From Ruminococcus sp. (GTDB taxonomy: Bacteria; Bacillota; Clostridia; Oscillospirales; Ruminococcaceae): a stretch of DNA of 64,000 nucleotides. The notes under the pieces are model-generated. The model made no database searches, had not been told where the DNA came from, and saw nothing but the letters and a program-made list of their open reading frames with translations. This document shows positions 43,963 through 52,647 of this stretch, piece by piece. Position 1 is the stretch's first letter. Each line of letters begins with the position of its first letter. The position numbers were made by a program, and so were the translations under genes. The stretch lies in contig JAFQHO010000052.1 of NCBI GenBank assembly GCA_017397925.1, positions 48,142 through 112,141 on the forward strand. The letters are read 5' to 3'.

Positions 43963-44359
43963 ATTTTTCTCCTTTCGTTAACTATATTGCTCCCAGGCTT
44001 CATATAATTCTTCAAGAGTTAGTTGACGAAGCAAAAGAAGTTATATATATCATATTCAGAAGTAAAAAAAATGTGAAAAACCTATTTTTGAGAATACAAA
44101 TAAAATTACATATTGTATAATAAAAACAGCGGACAAGTCAAAACCTGTCCGCATTTTTATTGAAATATTCATTATATAATTAACAGTAAACAGCAAATAA
44201 AATAACCTGAAATTCTATATATAAATGACAAATATTGCTGTTGATGATTAGTTAAAAAGTAGAAAATAAAAATTATTTTTCAATAATCAACCATTTTTGG
44301 TTGAAAAAAGGCACATTTTTGCCCTTTAGTGAAAGGGGTTGTATGAAATGACAATGAAA
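43963..44359. other. Intergenic region with hairpins
   Basis: Contains a symmetrical terminator (44129-44157) and a TCAACCA/TGGTTGA hairpin near 44288-44305 that is placed to end the rarA series on the minus strand. No coding potential seen. Confidence 0.5.
44129..44157. terminator. Terminator hairpin
   Basis: 7-bp stem GCGGACA/TGTCCGC, then ATTTTTAT on the plus side and a T-run on the minus side. Confidence 0.65.
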
Positions 44360-45640
44360 TCATTTAAGCTCGCTGATAATTTTCTTACGATAAAGCAAAG
44401 CCGCCTGCTCAGTTTTATTCTCTCCGTATACATAATACACTCTGTCAGCGAGAGCATCGGGGAGATACTGCTGCTTCACATAGTGATTTGGATAGTCGTG
44501 GGGATAGAGATAATGCTGACCAACAACAGCCGCGCCTTTTCCGTCAAAGTGCTTATTTTGCAAATGACGAGGAAAATCGAGGGCATCGCAGCTTCTAACA
44601 TCAGCAAGAGCAGCGTCGATAGCAGATTCTGCGCTATTGGATTTCGGAGCGGTAGCAAGAAGAATAATAGCCTCTGCAAGGGGAATACGCGCCTCGGGAA
44701 GTCCCAGCTGTAAGGCGGAATCAACACAAGCTTTCGTCACAACAATAGCCTGCGGATAGGCAAGACCAACGTCCTCAGCGGCTATAACGAGAAGTCTTCG
44801 GCACAGGGAAATAATATCCCCAGCCTCAATAAGCCGTGCCGCATAGTGGAGAGCCGCATTTTCATCAGAGCCGCGGATAGACTTCTGCAAAGCGGAAAGA
44901 ATGTCATAATGCTGGTCGCCGTCGCGGTCATATCGCATATTACTCCGCTGGACGAGTACGGATAGGGATTCCTCAGTTATAGTAACAGCACCATCGGACA
45001 CATTGCCGCAGAGAACGCACAGCTCAACTGTATTCATCGCCTTGCGCACATCACCGCCGCAGCCATATGCGATAGAACGGCATACATCATCTGTTACATT
45101 TATTGTATTTCCCGATTCTTCGGCAATAATGCGGAATCCACGTTTAATGGCAGGAATAAGCTGTTCAGCTGTTACAGGCTTGAACTCAAAAACTGTGCTT
45201 CGACTGATAACCGCATTGTACACAGAGAAATATGGGTTCTCGGTAGTTGAGGCAATCAGCGTAATATCGCCGTTTTCGATGTATTCGAGGAGGCTTTGCT
45301 GCTGCTTTTTATTGAGATACTGAATCTCGTCGAGGTAAAGGAGAATACCGTTTTCGCTTCCGAATGTACCAATATCGGCAACAACATCTTTAATATCTGA
45401 AATTGAAGCATTTGTTCCGTTGAGCTTATAGAGGGACATACCGCAGTTTTCGGCTATAATTCGGGCAACGGTAGTTTTCCCAACTCCCGATGGTCCATAG
45501 AAAATCATATTGGGAACAGTTCCGCTGTCAATGATTTTTCGCAGGGGCTTACCCTCAGCGAGAATATGCTCCTGCCCGACCACATCGGCAAGAGTTTTAG
45601 GGCGAATTTTATCGGCTAATGGTGCGGACATATCAGACAC
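44360..45640 (-). CDS. rarA: Replication-associated recombination protein A (AAA ATPase)
   Basis: A 426-residue MgsA/RarA/WRNIP1 ATPase: DKIRPKTLADVVGQEH near the start, Walker A YGPSGVGKTT (about 49-58), Walker B LLYLDEIQYLN, sensor 1 ASTTENP, arginine finger region SRSTVFEF, and the C-terminal tetramerisation part with FPRHLQNKHFDGKGAAVVGQHYLYPHDYPNHYVKQQ (split by proline turns). It acts at stalled replication forks. It is the last gene of a close-packed minus-strand series beginning near 49.9 kb. Confidence 0.95.
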   Translation of the reverse strand: MSDMSAPLADKIRPKTLADVVGQEHILAEGKPLRKIIDSGTVPNMIFYGPSGVGKTTVARIIAENCGMSLYKLNGTNASISDIKDVVADIGTFGSENGILLYLDEIQYLNKKQQQSLLEYIENGDITLIASTTENPYFSVYNAVISRSTVFEFKPVTAEQLIPAIKRGFRIIAEESGNTINVTDDVCRSIAYGCGGDVRKAMNTVELCVLCGNVSDGAVTITEESLSVLVQRSNMRYDRDGDQHYDILSALQKSIRGSDENAALHYAARLIEAGDIISLCRRLLVIAAEDVGLAYPQAIVVTKACVDSALQLGLPEARIPLAEAIILLATAPKSNSAESAIDAALADVRSCDALDFPRHLQNKHFDGKGAAVVGQHYLYPHDYPNHYVKQQYLPDALADRVYYVYGENKTEQAALLYRKKIISELK

Positions 45641-45646
45641 CTTCCT

Positions 45647-46108
45647 TTAAATTTCTCGTTTATATATCAGCGACAAACCACCATATATGGACATTTTCTC
45701 AATACCTGTAAAGGTAAATCCAAAATTTTCATACAAGCCTTTCTGGTCTGTAGAGATATAAAGTGCATTGTAATTATGTTCAGCGGTAATATGACAAGCG
45801 TGATTTATTAATTTGCCAATATAGCGTTTACCTCTGTACTGTGGAAATGTATATACAAATCCAATCCACGGCTTCATTTCAGTATCCGGAATTTCATCCC
45901 TTTCAGAAAGAGTACAGAAAGAAATTAGTTTATCATCGTCTGTAAGCATAAGCACATCGGAAAATTCTCCGCAGAGCTGTTTCAGTTTATCGGTTTCAAG
46001 AAGTTCTGCGAGATGTTTACCTGCGTTCCAGTCACTTTCAGCAATTTTCTTTATCCAATATTCAGGATTATCGCATTGATAAAAGCGTATTATTTTCAAA
46101 TTTAACAC
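45647..46108 (-). CDS. GNAT-family N-acetyltransferase
   Basis: 153 residues. The GNAT core includes VLMLTDDDKLISFCTLSERDE, the acetyl-CoA binding region VYTFPQYRGKRYIGKLINHA (motif A, R-G-K-R-Y-I-G) and NALYISTDQKGLYENFGF (motif B). Such small acetyltransferases often modify amines or small molecules; substrate unknown. Six bases separate it from rarA. Confidence 0.88.
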   Translation of the reverse strand: MLNLKIIRFYQCDNPEYWIKKIAESDWNAGKHLAELLETDKLKQLCGEFSDVLMLTDDDKLISFCTLSERDEIPDTEMKPWIGFVYTFPQYRGKRYIGKLINHACHITAEHNYNALYISTDQKGLYENFGFTFTGIEKMSIYGGLSLIYKREI

Positions 46109-46111
46109 TCC

Positions 46112-46972
46112 TTAATACAGTGTTGCTCGTTCCCATTCATCTTTAAAATCGTATAGAATCAGGTCAATTATGTTGTCGTATACGTGTACTATCTCGTCAT
46201 ATTCATGAGTTGTATATATTTTATTATTACTTCCGAACCATATTCTTGCAGGGTAATAATATCCTATTTCGCCAACAATTACAACATATTCACCTGCGAT
46301 TTGCTCTACTGCTTTTTTCTGATTATCTGCGAAAGAATACATATAATCATACACAAATTCATCAGGAACATTCCTGAATGGAAAAAGGCTGAATTCATAG
46401 TATACACCTTTACTGAAATGCCATTCCTCAGAAATGCCGTAAAATTCCTGCATAAACGCTTTTGCACCCTCAGTTAGCTGAACATTTTGTGATTGATAGT
46501 ATTTTTCAATAAATGAAATATCAATTTTTCTGCCCTCATACCAGCCAGCAGCCTTTAAGCATTGGAGAATTTTATCTCTTTTGCTGCCCATTAACAGTGC
46601 AATTTTTCTGGGATTTTTCGGAGGTGTAACTTTCCAGTAGTATCGGCGGTTTGATTCGGGGAAATCCTCCATAACGCCGTGTTCGGGGTCATAGAATGTA
46701 CCGTCACAGTACAGCGACCAATGCCAGCATCGTGGAGTTTCGAGGCTGAGCATACACAGGGGCGGCAGTTCGTGCTTATATTTTACAGGCACACGGGCAT
46801 CTGAAACAGTAAAGCCGAAATTCCGCAGAGTATCTTTCATTTCACGGAGATTAGTTTCCCTGTCATTGCCTAAAAGTTCGCATACCGCCTCGGCAGTTGT
46901 ACCAATTAGCATAGCGAGTACCGCCTGACCGCATTGCAAGTCCGTAGGTTCGTGGATATAGTTTATTTTCAT
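46112..46972 (-). CDS. Fusion of papain-like cysteine peptidase domain with SUKH-3-like immunity domain
   Basis: 286 residues. Residues 1-115 look like a C39/papain-like peptidase: DLQCGQAVLAML (Cys14), PRCWHWSLYCDGTFYDPEHG (His84, Asp95). Residues about 125-286 resemble the SUKH-3 immunity family: LKAAGWYEGRKIDISFIEKY, FLxEF-type segment, and the closing HEYDEIVHVYDNIIDLI. SUKH proteins usually protect against polymorphic toxins. A peptidase-immunity fusion is unusual. Four bases upstream of the GNAT gene; part of the accessory series. Confidence 0.72.
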   Translation of the reverse strand: MKINYIHEPTDLQCGQAVLAMLIGTTAEAVCELLGNDRETNLREMKDTLRNFGFTVSDARVPVKYKHELPPLCMLSLETPRCWHWSLYCDGTFYDPEHGVMEDFPESNRRYYWKVTPPKNPRKIALLMGSKRDKILQCLKAAGWYEGRKIDISFIEKYYQSQNVQLTEGAKAFMQEFYGISEEWHFSKGVYYEFSLFPFRNVPDEFVYDYMYSFADNQKKAVEQIAGEYVVIVGEIGYYYPARIWFGSNNKIYTTHEYDEIVHVYDNIIDLILYDFKDEWERATLY

Positions 46973-46989
46973 TGGCTGTTCCTAAAGTT

Positions 46990-47415
46990 TTATCGCCTTT
47001 TATATGTAATAATTTCAGGTTCGCTTCCGTTTACGCTGTAGCTGCATAATAGAATGAAGCTTGTATCAGCAACAACACCGTAGCATATACCAAGGTCGGC
47101 AAATTCAATTTGACAGCCAAGATAAACGTAATTATCATTGAGAAATTTTACCTTTTTACCGCTGGGGAGAGTATATTCAAGGTTTACATACTGTCCTAAA
47201 AGCTCGTAAATTTGCAAAATTTCAGGTATATCTTCTGATTTGAGCAAATTATTAATTTCATTGATAAGAGTATTTTTAAACTCATCATATAGTTCTTTGC
47301 CGCCTATTTTAATGTACTCAGCTGCAATACATCGGCTCGCACAGTTTTTCTCACAGCCGCAGCAATCCTTATTGTAAGGACATTCACTGCAATCAATACC
47401 ACAAATTGAATTCAT
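46990..47415 (-). CDS. Cysteine-rich N-terminal protein, DUF3795-like
   Basis: 141 residues. The first 30 contain eight cysteines (5, 9, 12, 18, 19, 21, 25, 29) in MNSICGIDCSECPY...CCGCEKNC, a likely metal-binding knuckle as in DUF3795-like proteins. The remainder is a small alpha/beta domain (LEYTLPSGKKVKFLNDNYVYLGCQ). Function unknown. It is 17 bases upstream of the peptidase-SUKH gene. Confidence 0.68.
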   Translation of the reverse strand: MNSICGIDCSECPYNKDCCGCEKNCASRCIAAEYIKIGGKELYDEFKNTLINEINNLLKSEDIPEILQIYELLGQYVNLEYTLPSGKKVKFLNDNYVYLGCQIEFADLGICYGVVADTSFILLCSYSVNGSEPEIITYKRR

Positions 47416-47427
47416 AATACACCTCTT

Positions 47428-47919
47428 TTAATGTTTAGGTACAACATACCACACATCAATCTCGCTTTTTTCGGGAACTTCAAAAAGGCTCTGCACCTTA
47501 TTGAAAAGCCCCTCGTCAACATAGAAATCACAGCCGCCATTTCCCTCAGTTATCCGCTTATTGCGTTCACATATATTTTTATGCCACGTTTCATCGTCAA
47601 CATCAATGTAGTGCCATTCAAAATCTACTCCGAGAGATGTGAAATAATCAGAAATATCCTGTCTGTTCTGTTTGGTCCAGAAGCCCCAGTCAAGAATGAC
47701 ATTTGCTCCTGATTTTACAATTTCAGCCGCCTTTTTCCGCAGATATAAATTGACTTTCGCAGCAAAAATGTTGTAAAACTCACCCTGTTCATTTTCGATG
47801 AGGTCAAAAGTTGCCTCGTCTGTAGAGAGTATCACCGCATTATGTTTTTCTTTCAGCTGTGCGGCATAATATGACTTTCCGCTGCATATTTTTCCGCAGA
47901 TTAATATTACTTTTTTCAT
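47428..47919 (-). CDS. Small P-loop kinase-like ATPase
   Basis: A 163-residue P-loop kinase: Walker A CGKICSGKSYYAAQL at the start, then VILSTDEATFDLI, a Walker-B-like NVILDWGFWTKQNR and lid-type HKNICERNKRITEG. It belongs to the AAA/zeta-toxin/adenylate-kinase-like group. I use the ATG at 47919; a longer frame extends into the TfoX gene with no ribosome site. It overlaps the TfoX gene by essentially nothing (1-base gap). The substrate is unknown; antibiotic or nucleoside phosphorylation are possibilities. Confidence 0.78.
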   Translation of the reverse strand: MKKVILICGKICSGKSYYAAQLKEKHNAVILSTDEATFDLIENEQGEFYNIFAAKVNLYLRKKAAEIVKSGANVILDWGFWTKQNRQDISDYFTSLGVDFEWHYIDVDDETWHKNICERNKRITEGNGGCDFYVDEGLFNKVQSLFEVPEKSEIDVWYVVPKH

Positions 47920-47920
47920 A

Positions 47921-48241
47921 TTATTTTTTCTTTCTCGGCTTTCTTTCAGGTAAATCTGGGTACATTTCGCAAACCATTTTCTGCAATTTTTCCCTGTCAT
48001 CGAGGATTGTAACAGGCAGCATGGGCTTAGCACCCTCATATGGCGGTTCAGCAATGCTGTCGGGCATATGTTTTCGGCTTGCATCGGTAATTTTCACCAT
48101 AAAGCCGTTACCATATATACCGCCGAAAATTCTTTCACGGTAATAGAATATATATCCGCCCATCATCGGTATATTGCGGATTTCCTCCAGTTCTGACAGC
48201 TGTTCCATAATGTATGCTGCAAGTTCTTTTGGTGATGCCAT
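47921..48241 (-). CDS. TfoX/Sxy N-terminal domain protein
   Basis: A 106-residue protein: ELEEIRNIPMMGGYIFYYRERIFGGIYGNGFMVKI is the TfoX N-terminal core, and a basic tail RKPRKKK ends it. Such small TfoX-N proteins are common in Firmicutes and are not shown to control competence there. It overlaps the methyltransferase gene by one base, so expression is coupled. Confidence 0.85.
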   Translation of the reverse strand: MASPKELAAYIMEQLSELEEIRNIPMMGGYIFYYRERIFGGIYGNGFMVKITDASRKHMPDSIAEPPYEGAKPMLPVTILDDREKLQKMVCEMYPDLPERKPRKKK

Positions 48242-49038
48242 TATTTCACATCCTTTAAAGTAAGTTCCGCCATAGCCACATAATGAAGCACATCAAACTG
48301 CGACGGAGCTTCATTTTCAAGCATATTTCCGTGTTCATTCTCCCACAGCTGCAAATCATCGGGGGAGAGTGACGCACCTACACCACGGCAAGCTCTCATT
48401 CTTCCGTGCCAGCTTTCACGGGTAAATGGCAGCATTACATCATATTCCTCACGGTAGGTAACATCGAAAAATTCGAGATATTCATCGGGTACCCACATAG
48501 GCTTGCGGATTTCCCCTGAACTATTCCAAGAAGGATTATATTTCAGAATAATATCCTCGCTTCGTGCAGCAATTTTGTCCTCATAAGGCAGCCAAGCCAT
48601 ATACAGAATGAGAAATTTTCCGCCCTTTTTCAGTATCTTTGCAAGCTTCGGAGCAAGTATCTTATGGTCGGGATACCAAATACATTGGCAGGCTGTAGCA
48701 ATATCGAATGAATTTTCGGGGAAGTCGATTTCTTCCGCAGGGCAGGGGATAAAGTCAATTTTCAAATTCTGCAATTGTGCAAGCTGAACTGCCTGTTCAA
48801 TCTGATTAGGAGAAATATCCGTACCTGTCCAGTCAGCACCGAAACGGTACATATTTCGTGGAAGTACACCTGTACCCGTGCCTATATCAAGAACTTTCTG
48901 TCCTTTTACGCACAGACCTCGGTCAGCGATTTTCTGATAGAATATTTCGGGGTAAATATCTCTGTATTTAGCGTAATCCTGCGAAGTTTTACCCCAATCG
49001 AAAGGCTTTCCGCCGTCAATGTTGTTCAGTTTCTGCAT
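48241..49038 (-). CDS. Class I SAM-dependent methyltransferase
   Basis: 265 residues. Motif I VLDIGTGTGVLPRNM (about 50-64), motif II acidic GTDISPNQIEQA, motif post-I IDFPENSFDIATACQCI, then KILKKGGKFLILYMAW. It is a Methyltransf_11-type fold. The target is unknown; the C-terminal half has RESWHGRMRACRG. The gene lies in a tight series with rarA, TfoX-like and immunity-like genes. AGGAGG precedes the start. Confidence 0.87.
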   Translation of the reverse strand: MQKLNNIDGGKPFDWGKTSQDYAKYRDIYPEIFYQKIADRGLCVKGQKVLDIGTGTGVLPRNMYRFGADWTGTDISPNQIEQAVQLAQLQNLKIDFIPCPAEEIDFPENSFDIATACQCIWYPDHKILAPKLAKILKKGGKFLILYMAWLPYEDKIAARSEDIILKYNPSWNSSGEIRKPMWVPDEYLEFFDVTYREEYDVMLPFTRESWHGRMRACRGVGASLSPDDLQLWENEHGNMLENEAPSQFDVLHYVAMAELTLKDVK

Positions 49039-49050
49039 ATTTTTCCTCCT

Positions 49051-49863
49051 TTAGATTAACGCTCCTAAAATTTTTCCGTCCTCGCCACGAATAAGAAGAT
49101 ATGGCGGCATTGAAGGAGTGCCGAATTTTATTCCATTTTCTGTAACTCCTGAGGGGGCATTGGGATTTATATACCACACATCATACGCATCGTAATACTC
49201 AACAGTATATGGTGGTACATTTCTTTCATATTTCAAAAGCTCTCCATCAATTTCTATGTATTCTGATTCAATACGTTCTATGTAATCACTGCCAAGTATT
49301 TCAATCCAGATGCTTCTTGCCTGTTCTATTAAATCATCTTTATCTGCAACAGAATGGGAATACTTATCAGTCAATGTCTTTGCCGTTTCCATTAGATATT
49401 CCACACGGTCCTTGTATTCATAAGAAGGCGGAATTTTTCCATACATTTCAATACAAACGGATTCAAGAATTTTTCTTTCAGTATCTTCGGTAGCAGTTTC
49501 CGTAGTTGCTGCATTTGTTGTAACAGTTACGTCCACTGTGGTAGGCTGTATTATTGTATTTGCAGTAACAGGTATAGCAACTGTGGTAGGCTGTATTATT
49601 GCATTTGCAGTAACAGGTATAGCAGCTGTGGTAGGCTGTATTGTTACAGTTATAGTTGATGTTGTCAGAGTTGTTGTAATTTGCTGTGTTGTCGTATTTT
49701 CAGTTGGTTTTGTCTGAGATGCAGTAGTTTCAGTCGCTGTTGTCACAGTTGTTGTAACTGCTTCTGTTGATGATTCAGTCTGCACGGCTTCATTGGAACT
49801 TTTACATCCTGCCGCAGTAAATAAAATGGTTGATAACAGTAATATTAAAAGTGTATATTTCAT
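49051..49863 (-). CDS. Thr-rich lipoprotein with NTF2-fold immunity-like C terminus
   Basis: 270 residues from MKYTLLILLL. A lipoprotein signal has the lipobox-like AAGC at about 17-20. A threonine-rich linker (about 25-135) contains three ~15-residue repeats (IIQPTTVAIPVTANT and variants), encoded by a 45-bp DNA repeat. The C-terminal ~130 residues (ARSIWIEILGSDYIERIES, PPYLLIRGEDGKILGALI) resemble the NTF2-fold immunity family. It should be membrane-anchored outside the cytoplasm. It heads the series that ends with rarA. Confidence 0.72.
   Translation of the reverse strand: MKYTLLILLLSTILFTAAGCKSSNEAVQTESSTEAVTTTVTTATETTASQTKPTENTTTQQITTTLTTSTITVTIQPTTAAIPVTANAIIQPTTVAIPVTANTIIQPTTVDVTVTTNAATTETATEDTERKILESVCIEMYGKIPPSYEYKDRVEYLMETAKTLTDKYSHSVADKDDLIEQARSIWIEILGSDYIERIESEYIEIDGELLKYERNVPPYTVEYYDAYDVWYINPNAPSGVTENGIKFGTPSMPPYLLIRGEDGKILGALI
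49535..49669. repeat. Three 45-bp tandem repeats inside the lipoprotein gene
   Basis: Units begin at 49535, 49580 and 49625 (ACTGTGGTAGG-type start). The first two are nearly identical, the third is diverged. They encode the 15-residue Thr-rich linker repeat and could expand or contract. Confidence 0.8.
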
Positions 49864-49882
49864 AATTTCACCATAAAACACA

Positions 49883-49905
49883 GGGACGGACAGAACGTCC
49901 GCCCC
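49883..49905 (-). terminator. Terminator of glyA
   Basis: 9-bp stem around GGGACGGAC/GTCCGCCCC (one mismatch), 5-base loop, then GTGTTTTAT on the minus strand. Confidence 0.6.
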
Positions 49906-49935
49906 TATTAAAAGAGTCTAATAAATTTTAGTTAA

Positions 49936-51192
49936 TTACATATAGAGAGGGAACTTCTCGCAGATTGCAGTAACGCCTGCACGAATTTCGTCAGCCTTGT
50001 TCTCGAAATCTGTAGCACAGAGGAAGATGTACTCAGCAATCTTCTCCATTTCCTCAACGCCGAGACCTCTTGTAGTAACAGCAGGTGTACCAATTCTGAT
50101 ACCGCTTGTTACGAATGGCTTTTCAGGGTCATTGTGGATAGCGTTCTTGTTAACTGTGATGAATACCTCATCAAGTCTATGCTCAAGCTCCTTACCTGTG
50201 ATGTTGAAAGGACGGAGGTCAACGAGCATAAGGTGATTATCTGTACCGCCTGAAACGAGGTTGAAGCCTCTCTTGAGAAGTCCGTCAGCAAGAGCCTTAG
50301 CGTTCTCAACGATCTTCTTCTGATACTCCTTGAACTCAGGCTTGAGAGCCTCACCAAAGCATACAGCCTTAGCAGCAATTGTATGCATAAGAGGGCCGCC
50401 CTGTGTGCCTGGGAATATAGCAGAGTTGATCTTCTTAGCAAGATACTCGTTGTTTGTAAGGATAAGTCCGCCTCTTGGTCCACGGAGAGTCTTATGAGTT
50501 GTAGTTGTTACGATGTCAGCGTAAGGAACAGGTGACTCGTGAACGCCTGCAGCAACAAGACCTGCAATGTGAGCCATATCAACCATAAGTAATGCACCTA
50601 CAGAACGAGCGATTTCAGAAAGCTTCTTGAAATCGATTGCTCTTGGATAAGCGGAAGCACCGGCAACGATAAGGCGTGGCTTATGCTTAGCAGCAAGCTT
50701 GTAAACTGTATCGTAGTTGATCATCTCTGTTTCATCGTCAAGACCATATGAAACAAAGTTGAAATATTTACCTGAAAGGTTAACAGGTGAACCGTGTGTA
50801 AGGTGACCACCGTCTGCAAGGCTCATACCGAGAACTGTATCACCGGGCTGGAGAACAGCAAAGTAAACAGCTGTGTTAGCCTGTGCACCTGAATGGGGCT
50901 GTACGTTAGCATACTTAGCACCAAAAAGCTCGCAAGCTCTCTCAATAGCGATAGCCTCAACCTCGTCAACGCACTGGCATCCGCCGTAGTATCTCTTTCC
51001 GGGATAACCCTCAGCGTACTTGTTTGTGAGAACGCTGCCCATAGCTGCCATAACAGCGGGTGTTACGATGTTTTCACTGGCAATAAGCTCAAGATTGCGG
51101 CGCTGTCTTGCAAGCTCCTTGTCCATTGCTGCACCAACAGCTTCATCGTACTTGGATACGAAACCGATTGAATCCATAAGATCGTTATACAT
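49936..51192 (-). CDS. glyA: Serine hydroxymethyltransferase
   Basis: A 418-residue PLP enzyme interconverting serine and glycine with tetrahydrofolate. SHMT motifs are [18 protein letters not shown], the catalytic cysteine-free [17 protein letters not shown], the PLP lysine in [14 protein letters not shown] (about 225-238), and [14 protein letters not shown] near the C terminus. Full-length. A promoter lies directly upstream (51238-51266). I find no glycine-riboswitch consensus in its leader. GGAG precedes the start. Confidence 0.96.
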   Translation of the reverse strand: MYNDLMDSIGFVSKYDEAVGAAMDKELARQRRNLELIASENIVTPAVMAAMGSVLTNKYAEGYPGKRYYGGCQCVDEVEAIAIERACELFGAKYANVQPHSGAQANTAVYFAVLQPGDTVLGMSLADGGHLTHGSPVNLSGKYFNFVSYGLDDETEMINYDTVYKLAAKHKPRLIVAGASAYPRAIDFKKLSEIARSVGALLMVDMAHIAGLVAAGVHESPVPYADIVTTTTHKTLRGPRGGLILTNNEYLAKKINSAIFPGTQGGPLMHTIAAKAVCFGEALKPEFKEYQKKIVENAKALADGLLKRGFNLVSGGTDNHLMLVDLRPFNITGKELEHRLDEVFITVNKNAIHNDPEKPFVTSGIRIGTPAVTTRGLGVEEMEKIAEYIFLCATDFENKADEIRAGVTAICEKFPLYM

Positions 51193-51237
51193 TTTAAATC
51201 TACTCCTTTAATATAATTGCATTAAAGCACTTTATTA

Positions 51238-51266
51238 ATTATACACCATTTTACAAATTATTGCAA
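51238..51266 (-). promoter_or_regulatory. Promoter of glyA
   Basis: Minus strand: TTGCAA (51266-51261), 17-base spacer, TATAAT (51243-51238). Confidence 0.7.
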
Positions 51267-51298
51267 TAGTTTACGAGAATATTTTTTTAGAGGTTCCC

Positions 51299-52120
51299 TT
51301 ATAATAAATCATCCCAGCTTATTTCAACGTCAGATGTTGCTGATTTAGCATAAAAATCAAGTATCAGCGATGAATCAGACGAATTGACTGCTTCATCTCT
51401 GTTAATATCACATACAAGAACCTCATCTGCTGAAAGCCCGGGATCAGAACCTGTGGAGGATTTTGCGTAAATTTCCAGTATTTCAGAAGCATCAGAGGAA
51501 TCAACGGACTCATCAAATGTAACATCGCCTAAACCCTCAAATCTGGTGATATTGTATTTGACAATAGCTCTGCTGCTGCCAGGGGGGAGAATATTTATCT
51601 GTGCTTTTTTCCCCTGTGCAAATGCCTTATCAAGGGTTGCGGGAACAGCAGTGCAGGTATCGGAAATATCAAGAATTTCTTGCTCCATTAAGAAATTTCC
51701 GTTTTCGTCCTTTTGTGGCAACTGAGTTTCTTTTGTAATAGTTACCTTAAGCCCCTCGATTCTGATATCACCTTTATCAGAGTAATACTCCCTTTTATCC
51801 GGAATAGCTGTACATTTAATACTCATTTTCATATAAAGGGCGTATATGTTCATATCCTCTGTAACACTCACAGGGTATGTACTCCATCCTATGAAACCGA
51901 TTTGTGTGTAATCGTCAATATGATAACTCAAAGAGGAGATATCAATTTTTTTGAAATCAACAGGTTCGCCGTGGGGGATAGTAAGCGTATCCATTACATT
52001 ACCGTTGAAATCATATATATTAACAGTATGAGTTTCCGCACATATTGCGGTTGAGGGCAAAGCAGCAGCGGTCAACATCAATGATATTGCCGCGGCAATG
52101 ATTCGTTTCATATTAAGCAT
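51299..52120 (-). CDS. Secreted dockerin-bearing protein, unknown
   Basis: 273 residues. Signal peptide (about 1-28), a beta-rich region (about 30-200; THTVNIYDFNGNVMDTLTIPHGE resembles InlB-type B repeats), and a C-terminal dockerin-like pair (GDVTFDESVDSSDASEILEIY and DINRDEAVNSSDSSLILDFY). The dockerin repeats lack some canonical Asp/Asn but are recognisable. No catalytic domain is seen, so it may be a structural or binding cellulosome component. Its start overlaps the upstream gene by 8 bases, making it the last gene of the aro operon. Confidence 0.8.
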   Translation of the reverse strand: MLNMKRIIAAAISLMLTAAALPSTAICAETHTVNIYDFNGNVMDTLTIPHGEPVDFKKIDISSLSYHIDDYTQIGFIGWSTYPVSVTEDMNIYALYMKMSIKCTAIPDKREYYSDKGDIRIEGLKVTITKETQLPQKDENGNFLMEQEILDISDTCTAVPATLDKAFAQGKKAQINILPPGSSRAIVKYNITRFEGLGDVTFDESVDSSDASEILEIYAKSSTGSDPGLSADEVLVCDINRDEAVNSSDSSLILDFYAKSATSDVEISWDDLL

Positions 52121-52436
52121 TATTGTCCTTTCTTCCCCTTACAAAAAAGAATCTTGTTCTGTCCATAAGCTTCTGGACAAATTCAAGGTATATATCATAG
52201 GGGATTTCAAGCAGCATAAAATTTGCGGAAACAAAAGTCTGGGCAGGTACATCATATTCAAGTATTGCATAGAGAATAATGGAATTCAGAGTTGTTTCCT
52301 CCGCTCTTTTTTCAGCGGCTTTGCGGTAATCACTGAAATATTCCTCTATTGTACTGAATTTCTGAAAACCTGAATATTTAGAATTTACATAAAGCGTTAT
52401 ATCACGCCGCATCTGTCTTGTACGGTAGGGAAGCAT
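52113..52436 (-). CDS. Small uncharacterised protein
   Basis: A 107-residue protein from the ATG at 52436 (MLPYRTRQMRRD), preceded by AAGGAGG. An amphipathic N-terminal stretch and a helical body (FSTIEEYFSDYRKAAEKRAEETTLNSIILY). No recognised family. It lies between the small membrane protein gene and the dockerin gene within the aro operon. Confidence 0.65.
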   Translation of the reverse strand: MLPYRTRQMRRDITLYVNSKYSGFQKFSTIEEYFSDYRKAAEKRAEETTLNSIILYAILEYDVPAQTFVSANFMLLEIPYDIYLEFVQKLMDRTRFFFVRGRKDNNA

Positions 52437-52446
52437 AGCAACCTCC

Positions 52447-52647
52447 TTATTCGCCGTCAGGCTGTTTATCCTCGTTATCTGAGCTTTCAGAGGAATTTTT
52501 AAGCTGACGCAGCTTTGTTCTGTATGAGATAAAACCAAAGAAAGCTGTGGAAGCTATAAATAATATAACGGAAACAAGGACTACGACCAAAATAGAGGCC
52601 TTATTTTCCGCTAAAAACAATGACATCTCAGTTATCTGTAAGGTCAT
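52447..52647 (-). CDS. Small single-pass membrane protein
   Basis: 66 residues from MTLQITEMS (start 52647, preceded by GAGGAGG). One hydrophobic segment (about 18-40, ASILVVVLVSVILFIASTAFFG) and a highly charged tail (SESSDNEDKQPDGE). Overlaps the end of the DUF4364 gene by about 20 bases. Function unknown. Confidence 0.7.
   Translation of the reverse strand: MTLQITEMSLFLAENKASILVVVLVSVILFIASTAFFGFISYRTKLRQLKNSSESSDNEDKQPDGE

Noticed and set aside
47920-48084. Longer N terminus for the P-loop kinase
   Set aside because: The extension lies inside the TfoX-like gene in another frame and has no conserved sequence; the Walker A begins right after the ATG at 47919.
51193-51298. Glycine riboswitch upstream of glyA
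   Set aside because: The leader is short and AT-rich, and I find no riboswitch core; only a plain promoter is evident.
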